Assembly: GCA_910589415.1 (NCBI GenBank)
Contig: OU342635.1
Coordinates: 14,818,001 to 14,882,000, forward strand
Direction of reading: 5' to 3'
Length of the DNA: 64,000 nt
Source of the DNA: Malachius bipustulatus
Taxonomy: Eukaryota > Arthropoda > Insecta > Coleoptera > Melyridae
The translations under genes were made by a program, and so were the position numbers. The notes beneath the pieces are model-generated. The model saw nothing but the letters and a program-made list of their open reading frames with translations. It had not been told where the DNA came from and made no database searches. Numbering within the stretch: the first letter of the stretch is position 1; every line of letters starts with the position of its first letter. This document shows, in pieces, positions 32,760 to 45,775 of this stretch.

Positions 32760-35700
32760 TAGATTAGATTAGTTTCTTTTGAGTGGGCCATTGTGACACC
32801 TCCACTGCGACCGTAGGTTTATTGTGCGTCACGATAGACTCACGATTTGGTAAGGTATTCACGATCTGTGATGCACTAGTACTGTCCAGATTGAATTTTT
32901 GTGATTTTTTGTATACGGGCCTAGCTTGGATTCCGCTGATAAAAACAGGATGCAAGTCCTGCAGAATTCTTGCTTGAGATTCATTTATTGTGTCCGACTT
33001 GAGGAACATATACATACTAGTATCTGACAAATTGTCGGAAAATGGTCGGCTCAGCATGGCAAATAGGCGCAATAGCATTTGCGCATATCTAGCTTATATC
33101 AAACATATAGAAAATACAAAAAAAGACTTGCTTCGATGTCCCCTACTTGTCATTTGATGCTATACCGCATTAGTCATGAATCGTTCGGTATTATAATACT
33201 CCAATAATTAAGTAAAATCTAGCAATCTTTCGAAATCATTATGACTTTTTGGCTTTCAGGTCAGATTTAAGCATAATTTGAACGCCAATGGTGAAAATGA
33301 AAATTGTCTATCGTCTTTTGGTTTTCCAGTTATTTGCCAAAACTCGTTTTCCTGATTTTCCGTCTTCCCATTCTCTCTCTCTCATTCACTAGTACATAGA
33401 ATTAGAAGGAAATAATCTTGAGACTTTTTTTTAAATGAACTGCAGTGGCGTAGCTTTTTTAATGGTCTTTTTAATGATGACAAAGCCAACGTTATGACTT
33501 CCTTAAAAAAATATAACTTTATATCATAACTCGAAATTTGAATTAAAAAAGCTCTACTTCATATGAAGAAGTGTTTGAAGAATGTAATGTCAAATGATTG
33601 TCATTGAAATTTCAAATTTTCTACGGTTTTCGTTTGTCCAATGAATATGAAAATACGTCGGGGTTCACACTTGGATACCTACCTACCCTTATAGTCTGTC
33701 GCTGTTGGTTTGAAATGATAAATCATTTTTTAAACTGTTCCAAAGGCTAAATGACGATTTGCACTGCATTAAATTGAATTAAAAACGGGAGACAATATTT
33801 TGACAGTGTCGTGATCGATGAGTGGAAGTTAAACGCAAGGTTGCTAGTCGCAGTGATGGATATCTGATGAGTGGGAACATGCGTTGGGGAACGAGCATTC
33901 CCTGGGTCAGCTCTTGAAGTCTGGCAGTTATCCTGTACGTTCAATCATCTTCAATTAGAGAAGCGGTAAGTTCTCGATAATTAGCGGCGAGGCCAATGTT
34001 GCTGACGACCTAAAGTAATGGATCCATCATCCCAGTGGACAGAGGGCCTTCGCAAAAACATCTACTCGTCTCATTCCAGCAGAATTACCGGATTACAACG
34101 GCCTGTTTGTCGTCACTTCTATCATACAATTGATTTATTGTGCTTTAGTTCTTCCGCTGATATCTATACCTTATTTATAAGTCGAATATAGCCAATAGTT
34201 GGCTATCCATAAGAAAAATTTGAGAAACTTCAAATCAAATCTCGTAACAAAGTTGTACTGAACGAAAATACCTCACCATGTTGCGAGGAAATTAACAAAT
34301 ACCTTCTTGGAATATAATAGTTGACAAACAAAAGTTGAGCCCCTTTTCAGAGTAGGTTTTTGATAACTACTTTTGTTATAGTTATTGGGAGATAAAAGCG
34401 ACTTTTCCTTGTAAGGACTCTTCTAACTTGCATAAAACCACTTTAAGTCTAATCCCACTCATCACTAGCCAAGCAGCAAGACAAGTCAATAAGTATAAAA
34501 TTTCAAAAAAATTCAATTTTGAAAATAGCTCGCATAACGTAGAGTTATGGAAAGAGATTAATATTTACGAGTATGTAAAAATTTACTTATTAGTAGATTT
34601 TCAGGAAGTTAAGCAGTATTGGAGTCATGGAGACATCACAACAAGTTCTGTCTGGGCCATTATTCGGTCGTCTTCGAGTTTGATCTTCGGATTGCAATGT
34701 TCACAGTCGCGGACAAGATTGACATTTTATGCTAATGTACTTCCAACTTCTACGAAACAAATATAACCCAAAACTCGATCACATTTGTCTTCTCTCGTCT
34801 CTGTCTCGAGTAAACCTCTCTCTGGCAGTTTACATGCAGACCAGATCACCGACTGCTTATCTATCTGTTTTTCCTTGTCTCGGGTAATAATGTGCCAATA
34901 AATTAACCCACCAGGTAGCATAACAAAATCCAGTACTTATTTGTGACTGATTTACGCTGTATAATGCACATAAATAAACATACTCCTATAATAACAAATA
35001 TATTAGGTAATTTCGTATACTTTATATACCTATTGCACTTATATATACCTACCTACTTGATTATATTTTTTAAATGAAGAGTGGCATAAATTTCAAAAGC
35101 ATTACTTTCTTGAAGAAATATCTTATTTGAGCAAATAAAAATCCAAAGTAAATTTATACAAATTCTCTGCCATTACATAAATTTTCGCTTTTCATCTTAG
35201 TCCTCTGACTTGGTTTTCTTAATTGGTAAGCAGGTGAAGTTACCAGCAGTCATTTATTTACTTACCTCGAAAGATATTCTGATTTGTTTGCCTAACAGGC
35301 ACTAAAACTAACATTTTATAATTCTAACGTTGATATACAATTACATATTTAATCGACATGTGATTTCATCAACCAGTAACTGTTTCGAGTTTATGTTTTC
35401 TAGAGTATTTGAATATTTCTTTCTGTCCAGTTTTGACAGTTTCTTGGAGAGGCTTAGGATAAAGTCGGAGAATTTACAGTCTACGATCCTTTCATTTTGC
35501 ATAGGTAGGAACAATAAAGTCGTTGAGAGGACTAGCACCAAAGTAACAGCAACTGAGATCGCAACTTAAACTGGGTTATCAATACGTAACCACCACCTAA
35601 TCTACGACTTTTTAGTAAAAATAACTTGATTTTACTGTAATAAAGTCGCTAAAATTCAATTTATATGTATACCTTTAATGATAACTCTATAGTGATAGTA

Positions 35701-36990
35701 ACTCCTGAGTATAGCTTTCAAGGTGTTGGAGACGTAGTAGTTACTATATATAGTAGAATCAACACAAAGTGTTTGTTATACACTATTCTAAACAGTCCAA
35801 AATAATACAAAATAAAACCAAAAATTATCAAAATCGGTCAAGAAATAAAAAAGTTATTGCAAAAAATTGATTTTCAACCCTCAACTTCAACAGCTAATAT
35901 TTTTGTAGGGGTGTCTCTGAGGAATTAACTTTATAGCTATTTTTTCATTTATTTTTACGAAATTTACCCAAATCCGGGAGATTGCCCACATATTATGAGA
36001 CACCCTGTATAGTATTAGACTACTTACTAGAAAAACGACACAAAAAATTTCATAAAAAATATTTTGCCTTTTTGGAAATAGAAATATTTTGTAATACCTA
36101 TTCAAGGGTCATTCTGTATACATATAGGGTGGTCACTTTCAACTGGCTCACCATTGGGATCTCCTAAACCATAAGAGATACAGGGTTGCTTAAATTAGAT
36201 AAAAGCTGCCTAATTTTATGCTCATTCAGAATCTGAAAAAAAAATTCGTATAATTTCAGTCGTTGTTGAAATATCCTGAAAAAACTGAAAAAATGAGATT
36301 TCTTATTTTACCCATATCTTTTTTATTATTGGAAATTAATTAATTATTTTTTGTATGCTTACATAAGTCGTCAAAAGCTATCCGTTTGACAATACAAAAA
36401 ATTTCAAAGCCAACTAGATCCCAAAGTTTTCATAGCCAACTTTTGTTTTTCTTATGGCCGCCATATTGTTTTTCTATGTCATTCGGTATGAAAAAAATAA
36501 TGGAAACCAAAAACTAATAAACTTCAAAAAATAAATTTAAAAAATTTTTATTCTTCTTTTTTCGAAGAAAAACAAAAAAAAATCGCTGAAATACTTACGT
36601 CAATATGAAGTCATACTGCTTGCCTGATGGTTTTTTTAATTTATCTATGATATTCTATCTAAAAAGTTGTCTTTTTTGTAAGGAAAAAGAAGAATGAAAA
36701 TTTTTGAAATTTTTGAAAGTTATTTTTTGAAATTTATTAGTTTCGGATACTTAGAAAGCAAAATTACCTCTACTGCGTAAGATTATTTGTTACTTATGTT
36801 CTGTGTATGTGTTGTTGTGTATATAAAGCGGCTTTCCTCAAGTAAAATTATCATAAAGCGCAAATATTTGAATATTTAACCAAAATATTGCTGAGATGAC
36901 ACTTAATAAATATTTATTGTTTTCGATGGTGTAAATTAAAAACGTGTAATATATTATTTTAAGTTGGAGAGTAGTTGGAGCTTTAGTTTT
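32760..36990. other. Unassigned sequence with one repeat end
   Basis: No coding region is recognised. Frames at 32,764-33,078 (minus) and 34,428-34,766 (plus) have no motif I can name. A foldback-type terminus, GAGACACCCTGTATAG, lies at about 35,998, at the end of an AT-rich block starting near 35,800. A further AT-rich block follows at 36,120-36,760. Confidence 0.35.
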
Positions 36991-36994
36991 CGCT

Positions 36995-37966
36995 ATACAG
37001 GGTGTTGAAGTTTCTTCGAAAAATTCAATCTTTTTTGAATATCTATAAACTGGCTGATCAGAATAACTGGACATTTTTGACAGTTGTACTAATTGACGTA
37101 CCTACATGATGATACAAAAAATTTTAATCTACTGGCGGAGATCTGGGTAAGTATGTTTAAAAAATTTAATGCCACTGACTGTAACAGAAATGTGACATTT
37201 TTGATAGATACCTAGTGTTGTTTAGAGTAGAAAAGTTGCCTTACTTTTTTGACGCACTATTTCCAAGGTACTATTCCACAATGTACAAAATCGTGCAGGG
37301 TAAAATATAATAAAAGTCAATGATAAGTGGACTTTAGTAAGGGGACTTTTCCTCTTTAAACAGCACGAGGTATCTAACAAAAATGTCACATTTCCATTAA
37401 AGTCAGTGGCGTTTAACAATAATAATAACAATTTATTTGCCCAACAGAATAATTCCAATTACAGGACAAAAGTTAGGAATTATCAAGTAAATATATATAT
37501 ACACTAAACTGAGAGATTCTATACATATTATAAGCCAAAATTACAAAAAAAAAACACAAAATTAATGAATAGCACAGCTTTGAAAAAATCAAAAAAACAA
37601 AAGTCTGAACAGCCGTCCTGATCACATCAGCAAGACTATCCCCAAACTAATCACAAAGCCCGGACAACTGGTTAAAGCAGACCGACACCACGTACCCATG
37701 TGACTTCAACAGCGCATTGGACCTTGCAGCCCTTAAAGCAAAGGTGGAAACGTTCCTTGAGTTCATTTAAATTATTTTACTTAAGGTAACTACATACCCA
37801 TATCTCCGCCAGTGTATTAAAAATTTTTGTTGGGAGTAACAAATCATGCCTACTTTACTTAGCACAACAACTTTCAAAAATTTCGACTTATTCTGATCAG
37901 CCAGTTTGTAGATATTCAAAAAATATTAGATTTTTCGAAGAACTTTAACACCCTTTATCTCGAAAC
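36995..37966. mobile_element. Foldback element with an internal insertion
   Basis: The outer arms match: TACAGGGTGTTGAAGTTTCT at 36,998 against its complement near 37,950, CTGGCTGATCAGAATAA at 37,050 against 37,893-37,912, and CTACTGGCGGAGAT at about 37,130 against ATCTCCGCCAGTG near 37,802. A nested inverted pair pairs GCCACTGACTGTAACAG near 37,172 with its complement near 37,390-37,410. Between them, about 37,560-37,780, is less AT-rich DNA with no recognised frame, probably an insert. Confidence 0.7.
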
Positions 37967-38079
37967 CTGAAGCTCCAACGACTCATGTCTACAGGAAATT
38001 TTTCGTCTATTTTGCTTTTCTTACATGCCCCTTAAGTTTTAACAAAATGACCATTTTTAAGTTTTTCCAATTGTGGCCT

Positions 38080-38835
38080 AAGTGGCTTCGCTTAGGAGTT
38101 ACAGCCCTCTAAATACGGGGGAGGGGGGTGGAAGTTTGAAGATGGTTTTTCCTCTCTATTTCTTACAGTTGCAAAAATAAAACTTTTAATTTTTCGAATT
38201 TGCTTATCTGATCGAGCTTATGATTGTAGTATTTAAGAAACAGATAATTTTTATGGGGCAATTTTTTATGCGGGGGGGGGGGAGGAATGACTGTAATTTC
38301 ACTCTAAATTTTTCAGTGGTTGGAATTGTTAAAATTTAATAATAAAGTACGTACGATAATTTAAAGACAATTTTCTGTTATTTATTTTCGATAAGGTTGT
38401 CGTTTTAGTGATATTTTGCTTTAAACTTTCAGTTCGTAGCTCCAGCAGTAATTAATTTTTCTAAAGTGGGTTTGGTAAGCTATCAGCTGTGAAATTAAAC
38501 ATTTATTTTGTTATCAACGTTTTAACAAATATTCCAATGTTGATGTAAGTTGCGTTTATGTTATGGTGTTCAATTATTTCATCCCTTTCCATTTTTTTGT
38601 TTTTTTTTTTAGTTAAAATCGTTTTGTATTATTATTTATTTTTGTAGCTATTATTGCAGCTGATGACAACTAAAATTTTGAATTGCACCTTGGACTTTGA
38701 TTGATTAGATAAGCAAATTTATAAAATTCAAAAGTAATATTTTTGCTCTTTTGGGAACGTAGAGGAAAAACCATCTTCAGAGTGCTCCATTTAGGGGGTT
38801 GTAACTTCCAAGCGAAGTCGCTTGTATAGACCCTA
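38080..38835. mobile_element. Second foldback element
   Basis: The left arm (about 38,085-38,215) and right arm (about 38,693-38,830) are inverted copies. Shared blocks are GAAGATGGTTTTTCCTCT, TTTGCTTATCT and CTTCGCTT(A/G)G(A/G)AGTTACA. The arms are about 130 bp and the spacer about 480 bp, AT-rich, with a G run at 38,272-38,282. Confidence 0.65.
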
Positions 38836-39029
38836 CGTTTCTTGCACGATACACTTACATGCACCGGACTGTATATGCATGCTGCTATCAAATATCTTAT
38901 AGTTTAAAGGCATTTGATGCTATTAGCTGAACGAATTTCGGACTGTCAAACTGATTATTGCGTATGTAATTTTTAAAATGTGTAAAATGTCAACTTGTGC
39001 TGTGGTTTCCTGTGAAAACAATAGTCGAA

Positions 39030-40107
39030 TTATAGCGCAAGGAATGAGTATACTATTAAATATTTCAAATTCCCTAAGAATGGGAATCTAGCTATAACTG
39101 CTGATCTAGCTATAACAGACTGCTGCATGGCGCTAAGAAGGTATAATAAATGCAAATCTAACACTCGCTGTAGCATTTGAGGCGTAACGGTGGCAGCAGC
39201 ATTTCTAATTTTCACTATTAGGTCTTGCATATTTTGGACAGCAGTGCATGCGACAAATAGTTGACGTGATGTGACCCCAAAAGAAAAAGTCGAGTGGGGT
39301 GAGATCCGGGGACCTTGCACTGCGACCTATCCATCTCCCTGGGTATTGTTCATCTAACCAGGTTCTCACTAGGTTATCAAAATGAAATGGGGCACCGTCC
39401 AACTGCATCCACATATCTTGTATTTCCGCCATGGGAACTTGTAGATCGCCGTCCAGAAATTCCAGAAAATTCTCACCATTTAACCTTTGCGGCAATATAA
39501 TAGGTCCCACAAGGTCATTCCTAAGAATCCCAGCTCACAAATTAACGCTAAAACGATATTGATGGTGATGTTCAAGTTCAATCGACACATGCGGGTTTTC
39601 CAAAGCATGATGATGATTATTGTGCTGATTGAAGAAACCATCCCGAGAAAATTTTGCTTCGTCGGGCTTTACCATACGAGAAGTGAAGGCGTTCTCTGCT
39701 TCTACTTGTCGCAACAACCAACTGCAGTAGTTGACTCGCGGTTCAAAATCGTTGGGTAAAAGATCCTGCATCTTGGTGAAGTGGTAAGGGTGACAGCCCT
39801 CACCGGCGATAAACTTAAGAGTAGAGGAACGAGATACCCCTACTTGCGAAATTTACAACACTTATTCCTCTATCTGAGGCGTCAACGCAGAACATGGGCG
39901 ACCGTGGTCTACACCTCTATTTGGAATTAAATGACCAGTATCTCGCAACCTTCCTTCCAATCTCCTGATGCCGTTACCGTTTGGTCGTCTGCGAATTGAA
40001 AATCTTTGGGCGCACCTAGACCCTTGTGGCCTCATATACATTCTCATAGCATTACCCAAGATCAACACCATATCTGTATAATCACGATTTGGGTACATTT
40101 TTCTCAT
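39030..40107 (-). pseudogene. Decayed mariner-like transposase, nearly full length
   Basis: On the minus strand the order is complete. An N-terminal HTH region (40,107-39,862; YTDMVLILGNAMRM) comes first. A linker ending HPYHF..MQDLLPNDFEPR leads to the first catalytic block, PDEAKFSRDGFFNQHN (about 39,640-39,670). The second catalytic block is MQLDGAPFHFDN (about 39,385-39,420), and the third is ARSPDLTPLDFFFWG (about 39,285-39,325). The C-terminus VQNMQDLIVKIRNAAA continues in another frame below 39,240. A short deletion removed the WP residues before ARSPD, and there are several frameshifts. It belongs to the same DDE group as 10,664-11,038. Confidence 0.8.
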
Positions 40108-40369
40108 TAATTTTTTTTTTTTTATTTTCGCTTAAAAGTGGCAAAAGGCGTAATTAAAGAAAAGTTTAATTCCTCATCTGCGTGATTTTCCTACTGAGAG
40201 GGCTAACATATGAGGGTTTCAACATGACAGTAATGTTCATGATGTATTTTTCTCTGTTTCACTCTATTCTCTCATAATATGGAATAATTTTGTGTGGTAT
40301 TAACGCCCTAGCTAGTATAAAATTTTTAAATTGCAAAAAATAATGATACGAATTTTGGCTAGGGTGGGC

Positions 40370-40690
40370 TATACGGATCATTGTAAAGTCACTTTTTGTG
40401 AAACTAAATATCTATGACACTAGATTTGAAGACTCCCTTGTCAAACCATATTACAGACACACAAAATCGCAAAGAAATTCGCCAACTATTGGCTTTTACA
40501 ATCGACTTCCGTTAAACTGAAAATTATTGCCTGCAACACAGTTCAAACAAAAAGTTAAAAACCTCCTCTTGGAAAACTGTCTTTACTCGCCAGATGACTT
40601 TTTTATTTTGACTTTTTCAATGCATAAATTATTGTTGTCTCTTATCTATCTAAACATACCGCGGTGTAAGTGTATCGTGGTTTCTTGAGA
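40370..40690 (+). pseudogene. LINE RT C-terminal fragment
   Basis: One frame with a single stop reads YRHTKSQRNSPTIGFYNRLP, then FKQKVKNLLLENCLYSPDDF. This is the FYNxLPxxIK...FKxxLKxxLLExxxYSxxEF ending typical of non-LTR retrotransposon ORF2 proteins. No RT core is visible upstream, so it is a 3' fragment. Confidence 0.55.
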
Positions 40691-40699
40691 AAGGCCTAA

Positions 40700-42454
40700 G
40701 AATTATTTTGATATTTTTTACCCTGCTGAATACATTTAGGTACGTAATTATGGAACACTTGTATTTATACCTGGCTTCTTATTTTGGAACAGTGAATTTC
40801 CCAACAAGTTGATCTGTCAACTTTTGGGCCATTCAGCTTAGATAAAGAATTTCAAAAATTCATAAGTACCTATACCCAAAAACTTTTTTTTTTGTTTTTT
40901 TCTGTTTACTTAATGCCAAGAAAATCAAAACCTTCTTGATATGAAAACAGACTTTAATAATATAAGCAGCTTAATTAACGTGTTTATTTCAGTAATTATT
41001 TTCAAACCCGACTGAAAGTTATTCATGATTCCTCCCGTATAGATTTCTTCATTTTCTTTACGATGTCAGAGAGTGAGACTAACTAACATTGCCTTTAATT
41101 GGTATTACTGTCGTTAAGAAAAGAAAACTGAAACAAAGCAATTGGTAGTCTAGGTAAGTGTTGGCAGTAGAGAAGCGCACAGACAGTGGTATGTGTCTGT
41201 GAATTGACGTGCGAGTCGTGCAATGCAAGGGAGAATGAGCAGCGAACGCCGAAACTCAGGGGCTGTCGTCCGAATAACTGCTTCCACATCGATCCATTCT
41301 TCCAGCACTCAACCCTTCCACATTCCCATTCCCCTACCTATTACTTAATTATTGTTTATAATACCACATCCTACCGATTACCGCAACACTTTACTTTCAT
41401 ATGCCCCTGTCAAAACTAGTACGACGATCTTTAAATAGGTTTTTAATGGTCATGCCTAATTCCATTCTCGTCTCTCAAGTAGGTACATTTAGACTTTTTC
41501 TGATTTTAAAATGATGTTGATTTGATATCTACATGAAAAAATAAACATTTGAAATCCTGTTACCTTGTATATTGGAATGGGAATTCTACATGTTTAGTAA
41601 ATGTCAATATAAATGCACCAACGTCACCTATAAAAAATGATTGATTTAAAAAATTGGAATCGTATTGGAATCTTTTAAGTGAGACTAAAAAAGCAAAAGT
41701 AAGGTAAATACTATAACGAAGATCTAAGATAGGTATCGTTAAGTATTGAATTGAATGAATGATAAAATTTTATGCACCACCTCCACCCCCATTCCCAATG
41801 CAATCCTCAGAATTATTAAATTTAATATGTACCAAAACCCTACGTTGTGTTATATGATATTCTAATAATATTCTAAAGTTGAGAAGACATTGTTAGCTAT
41901 TATTTCCCTTATTTTCCGAGAAGCGTATACCTAAATAGCGTCTAGATTTATTTATATTATTTTAAGAATTTCGATTTCATAGTATATTGTCAACCCTTAC
42001 TACTTGATATTCGTAATGAATTCTTAAAACACTTCCATTTTGCAGCTTGTATCACAAATGGCTATTTTCATAAATGTTTCTTAAAAGTAAGTTGCGTGAC
42101 ACTACGAGTAGTACTTTTAGCATGCCCGGTTTTCACAGGAATGTGGGTTTTAACATCTCAGGTCATAAAACTGAGTTTTGGTAGGTTCGGTGTTCGGTTA
42201 TCTCCAAAACTAGATTTTTGCAAATTCCGGCTTGAGCAAGATCCGGTCAGCTCGACTTTTTTGCAATACTGGTCAGCTCAAATTAGTTATTTATGTGCGC
42301 GAAATTGAACTTTGGCGCTTGAGAATGAGAGCTTTTCGTCGAGGCGAGAGAGCCGAGAGATGTGAGTGATATATGAACAAGTGAAAATCGCGATTTTTCA
42401 TTTTTAAAGCAGTGTACATCGGAAACGGCTCCAAATATCGGAATGTGGTTTAAA
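40700..42454. other. Unassigned sequence
   Basis: No gene or element is recognised. The 41,160-41,420 stretch is less AT-rich but has no readable motif. Confidence 0.35.
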
Positions 42455-42455
42455 T

Positions 42456-42508
42456 TTTTATACAGGGTGATGAAAATTATCAGATTTTCAATCACCTTGT
42501 ATAAAAAT
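42456..42508. mobile_element. Miniature hairpin with foldback-type ends
   Basis: TTTTTATACAGGGTGATGAA is followed after a few bases by its near-perfect complement, giving a 24 bp stem. It looks like the two ends of a foldback element with the interior lost. Confidence 0.6.
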
Positions 42509-42509
42509 C

Positions 42510-43889
42510 CCAAGTACCTACACTGTAAAGTAACACATGAAGTTATAATAGGGACATTTTAGCTGTTTTTATTCTCATCTTTTCAGGAAATATGGAAAGT
42601 CAATGTCGTTATAACTGAGCCAAAGGAACACTCTGTATAAACAATGTTATCAATATAGAACATAAATTTAATTTAAAAAGTGACATGTTTTTCTATTTTT
42701 TCAAAAAATCGGCATTTTCCGTTTTATGGAATTTATTCTTTACTTATCTACCCCGCTGTATATGGTTTTTTATACCTTTCTATGTCTCTGCCGTATCTCG
42801 CGCGCGTTCAGCCCCGGTACATTTGACACATTTCCAGAAAAAAATGAAAGGTTGTTTAATTCCCTTGAAAATGGCTAGGAGTCCCTAACTCTTTCCCTTC
42901 CCGTGTATAAAACAACTCCAGTTTTTTGAAACCCTCTTCCACCCCTTCTAGATAACGGACAGAGCCCAGGCCGGGCTTATTTTGATGGTATTTCAGAAAC
43001 CTTTCGGTTGGTTAAAGAAATCCAGCCCCTTCCTTCGTGATAGAAAACTAACAATTTTTTTTTATTTTTTGTTTTGGCACCCATTTATTATTTTTCGAAA
43101 AGAAAAAATTATCGTTAATCGATAGGCTGTCAATCAAAAAAATAATGTTTTTTTGCTGCGCGATATGGATTAAAAACTGTGGGAATTATGACCAATTTCG
43201 CATGTTTTATGCTTCCCCTTCCTCTCTTTCCCCTAATAAACTGATCTGCACAAAAATTGGCTATATGAAATCCTTGGGAAACATGAGTTAACATGAGTGA
43301 ATTTTTTCACCGTTGTGAACTTATCCCCCCCCCCCCCTTGACTTGTGCCTCAAACTCCGTTCGTTACTCCTGGTGACTCCCGGTTTAGCAAAAAAAAAGA
43401 GAACCAAAACGGCGATATCTCGGTGAATAATGGACGGATTCGCGATTGCGCCCAACCAGAACGGCGATTCTCGAGTTCGTGGGAGTTGATTCCCGTGTGA
43501 GAGTTCACCGAAAATCTCAAAATCGGATCGGTTTTCATGTGAATACTCATGCACGTGGGGATGGCCCACGAACTCGCGAATAGCCGCCCTGGTTGTGCGC
43601 TCTCACGAGATCTCGTTTTTTTTAACCGAAACTTTTTTTTGTCCGACGAATCGCAGATAACCTAGGGGAAAAAACCGTTTTCCCCTCTTTTTATACCTAG
43701 TTTTCTTCCCTCTACACATCTACGAGACTTGCGCAAAATTGGCCACATAACAAGAGGGGACACTCGCAGTTGAATTAAATAAAAAAAATCCAAAAACGAG
43801 TGTCGCTTTTGGAAGTTTTTCACGACGTGCCGTTTTTTAAATATAACCGGAAACCCAATGGTGGGACTGTTCCCCCACACGCTCCCTCC
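42510..43889. other. Unassigned sequence with homopolymer run
   Basis: It contains a C run of 13-14 at about 43,325-43,338. Short frames at 43,321-43,569 have no recognisable domain. Confidence 0.35.
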
Positions 43890-44470
43890 CCAGGTCAGGT
43901 CAGCCTACCTAGACGTCAGGAATTTTGGTTATGTTTACTCACTAAACACCCTGAACAAGTTTCTGGAAGAATCGCTTAGGTATACGTACCTCGCGCACGC
44001 ACTTGTTGCCTTTCAACTGGACTAATAAGGTTCAAGGCCCGAGTACCCATCGGGCGCGTCCCCAGGTGGCGGATAGGGGGAAGGCCTTACAATGAGCGTA
44101 AGTGAGTAAGGTTAGCAGTGGTGATAAAGCTTGTCGGAGGTAAAATTTCAGACTGGTAGCTCAAAGCCCTGCCGCGGACCACCTCCCCCAACCTAGTTGT
44201 CGTGTCGTGACTAAATGTCTGCACAGGGGTTATAACGATGCCGGAGAACGTCCGAACGTGGACTCTCCGAAAGACCGTAAAACTCTGTTGTCGAGGTTAT
44301 ATCTCGCGAACAGAGGAATACGGGGGTCTAGGCTTTACCGCCTGGACCAAAAGGAGACAACCTTTAAAAACCTAAATCCTACGGCGGGAACCCAGGCTAA
44401 AAGGATGCGTGGCTGAATAGTAGATCAGTCCCTTCTGGATTCAACCTCGAAGAAGTGGCGCACCTTCGGA
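43890..44470 (+). other. Possible LINE 5' region
   Basis: The stretch CCCATCGGGCGCGTCCCCAG followed by GTGGCGGATAGGGG at about 44,047-44,080, in a G+C-rich context, resembles the 5' untranslated region of insect RTE-type LINEs as I remember it. A (GGTCA)2 tract precedes it at about 43,892. The frame at 44,207-44,416 is not recognised. Confidence 0.35.
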
Positions 44471-44562
44471 AATAAATGCCTACCATACGTATGGAGCTCT
44501 GCATATGGTTTTTCTTTAATAGCTCCATTACTCGTGGGCCATATGGACCAAGACACACCTAA

Positions 44563-45556
44563 TTCAATGCAGACCTTACCTAGGCCTAACTGGGGTGCTA
44601 TTAAGCGACTAGGTGGGTAAAGGGCAGAGGGAGCAGAGAAGATGTAACTGAAAAAGCTGAGTAAACACCGGCTGAGATGGGCAGTTGGACTTCTAAGAGG
44701 ATACTGCCCACTAATAAAACGTGGATCCTTTTGGACAGAAAACCTGACACAAAAGGCCAATAACTAATTTTCCTCATGGGAGAAAACCTAAGGGAGAAAA
44801 TAGAGCAACTTCAATGCAGACCTTACCTAGGCCTAACTGGGGCGCTGTTAAGCGACTAGGTGGGTAAAGGGCAGAGGGAGCAGAGAAGATGTAACTGAAA
44901 AAGCTGAGTAAACACCGGCTGAGATGGGCAGTTGGACTTCTAAAAGGACACTGCCCACTAATAAAACGTGGATTCTTTTGGACAGAAAACCTGACACAAA
45001 AGGCCAATAACTAATTTTCCTCATGGGAGAAAACCTAAGGGAGAAAATAGAGCAACTTCAATGCAGACCTTACCTAGGCCTAACTGGGGCGCTGTTAAGC
45101 GACTAGGTGGGTAAAGGGCAGAGGGAGCAGAGAAGATGTAACTGAAAAAGCTGAGTAAACACCGGCTGAGATGGACAGTTGGACTTCTAACAGGACACTG
45201 CCCACTAATAAAACGTGGATCCTTTTGGACAGAAAACCTGACACAAAAGGCCAATAACTAATTTTCCTCATAGGAAAAAAACCTAAGGGAGAAAATAGTG
45301 CAACTTCAATGCAGACCTTACCTAGGCCTAACTGGGTTGCTGTTCAAGCGACTAGGTGGGTAAAGGGCAGAGGGAGCAGAGAAGATGTAAATGAGCAACT
45401 TCAATGCAGACCTTGCCTAGGCCTAACTGGGGAGCTGTTCAAGCGACTAGGTGGGGAAAGGGAAGAGGGAGCAGAGAAGATGTAACTGAAAAAGCTGAGT
45501 AAGCACCAGCTGAGATGGGCAATTGGACTTCTAACAGGACACTGCCCACTAATTAC
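44563..45556 (+). repeat. 247 bp tandem array derived from LINE RNase H
   Basis: Units start at 44,563, 44,810, 45,057, 45,305 and 45,400 (at TTCAATGCAGACC). The first three are 247-248 bp and highly similar. The fourth is cut to 95 bp by an internal deletion, and the fifth runs into a LINE 3' end. On the + strand each unit encodes KKLSKHRLRWAVGLL(T/K)GHCPL, the block that follows RNase H in Jockey-like LINEs. The minus-strand 77-codon frames repeated through it are shadows. Confidence 0.85.
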
Positions 45557-45775
45557 ACCTCTCAATAATAGAAGTGAAAAATATCCCGGATTACAGGAGA
45601 TGCGGGGAGGGGGAGGAAACCCCATACCACCTAACAAGCACCCATTGGACTCATACTGAAATACTTTCGGGAGTTGGGACCGATGAGATAATTATCCAAA
45701 GGGGTACAATAAGCGCAAGCTTCAGTACAAGGGCTTTGAACCTACCCTAGAAGTAATAATAATAATAATAATAAG
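45400..45775 (+). pseudogene. Jockey-like LINE 3' end with (ATA)n tail
   Basis: Downstream of LLTGHCPLI (about 45,520-45,550) the sequence encodes YRRCGEGEETPYHLT near 45,590-45,640, the CCHC-like motif at the ORF2 C-terminus. A frame change follows. The copy ends in about eight ATA/TAA units at 45,749-45,773, a simple-repeat tail typical of several LINE families. Confidence 0.75.

Noticed and set aside
38845..40685. CACGATACACTTACA at both ends as TIRs of the transposase at 39,030-40,107
   Set aside because: Only about 16 bases match, and the interval would include an unrelated LINE fragment; not strong enough to call the boundaries.
44563..45556. CRISPR-like array
   Set aside because: Units are 247 bp with no spacer pattern, and the DNA is eukaryotic.
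44425..45637. Repeated 77-codon minus-strand frames as a gene family
   Set aside because: They are shadows of the 247 bp array; the + strand carries the LINE motif.
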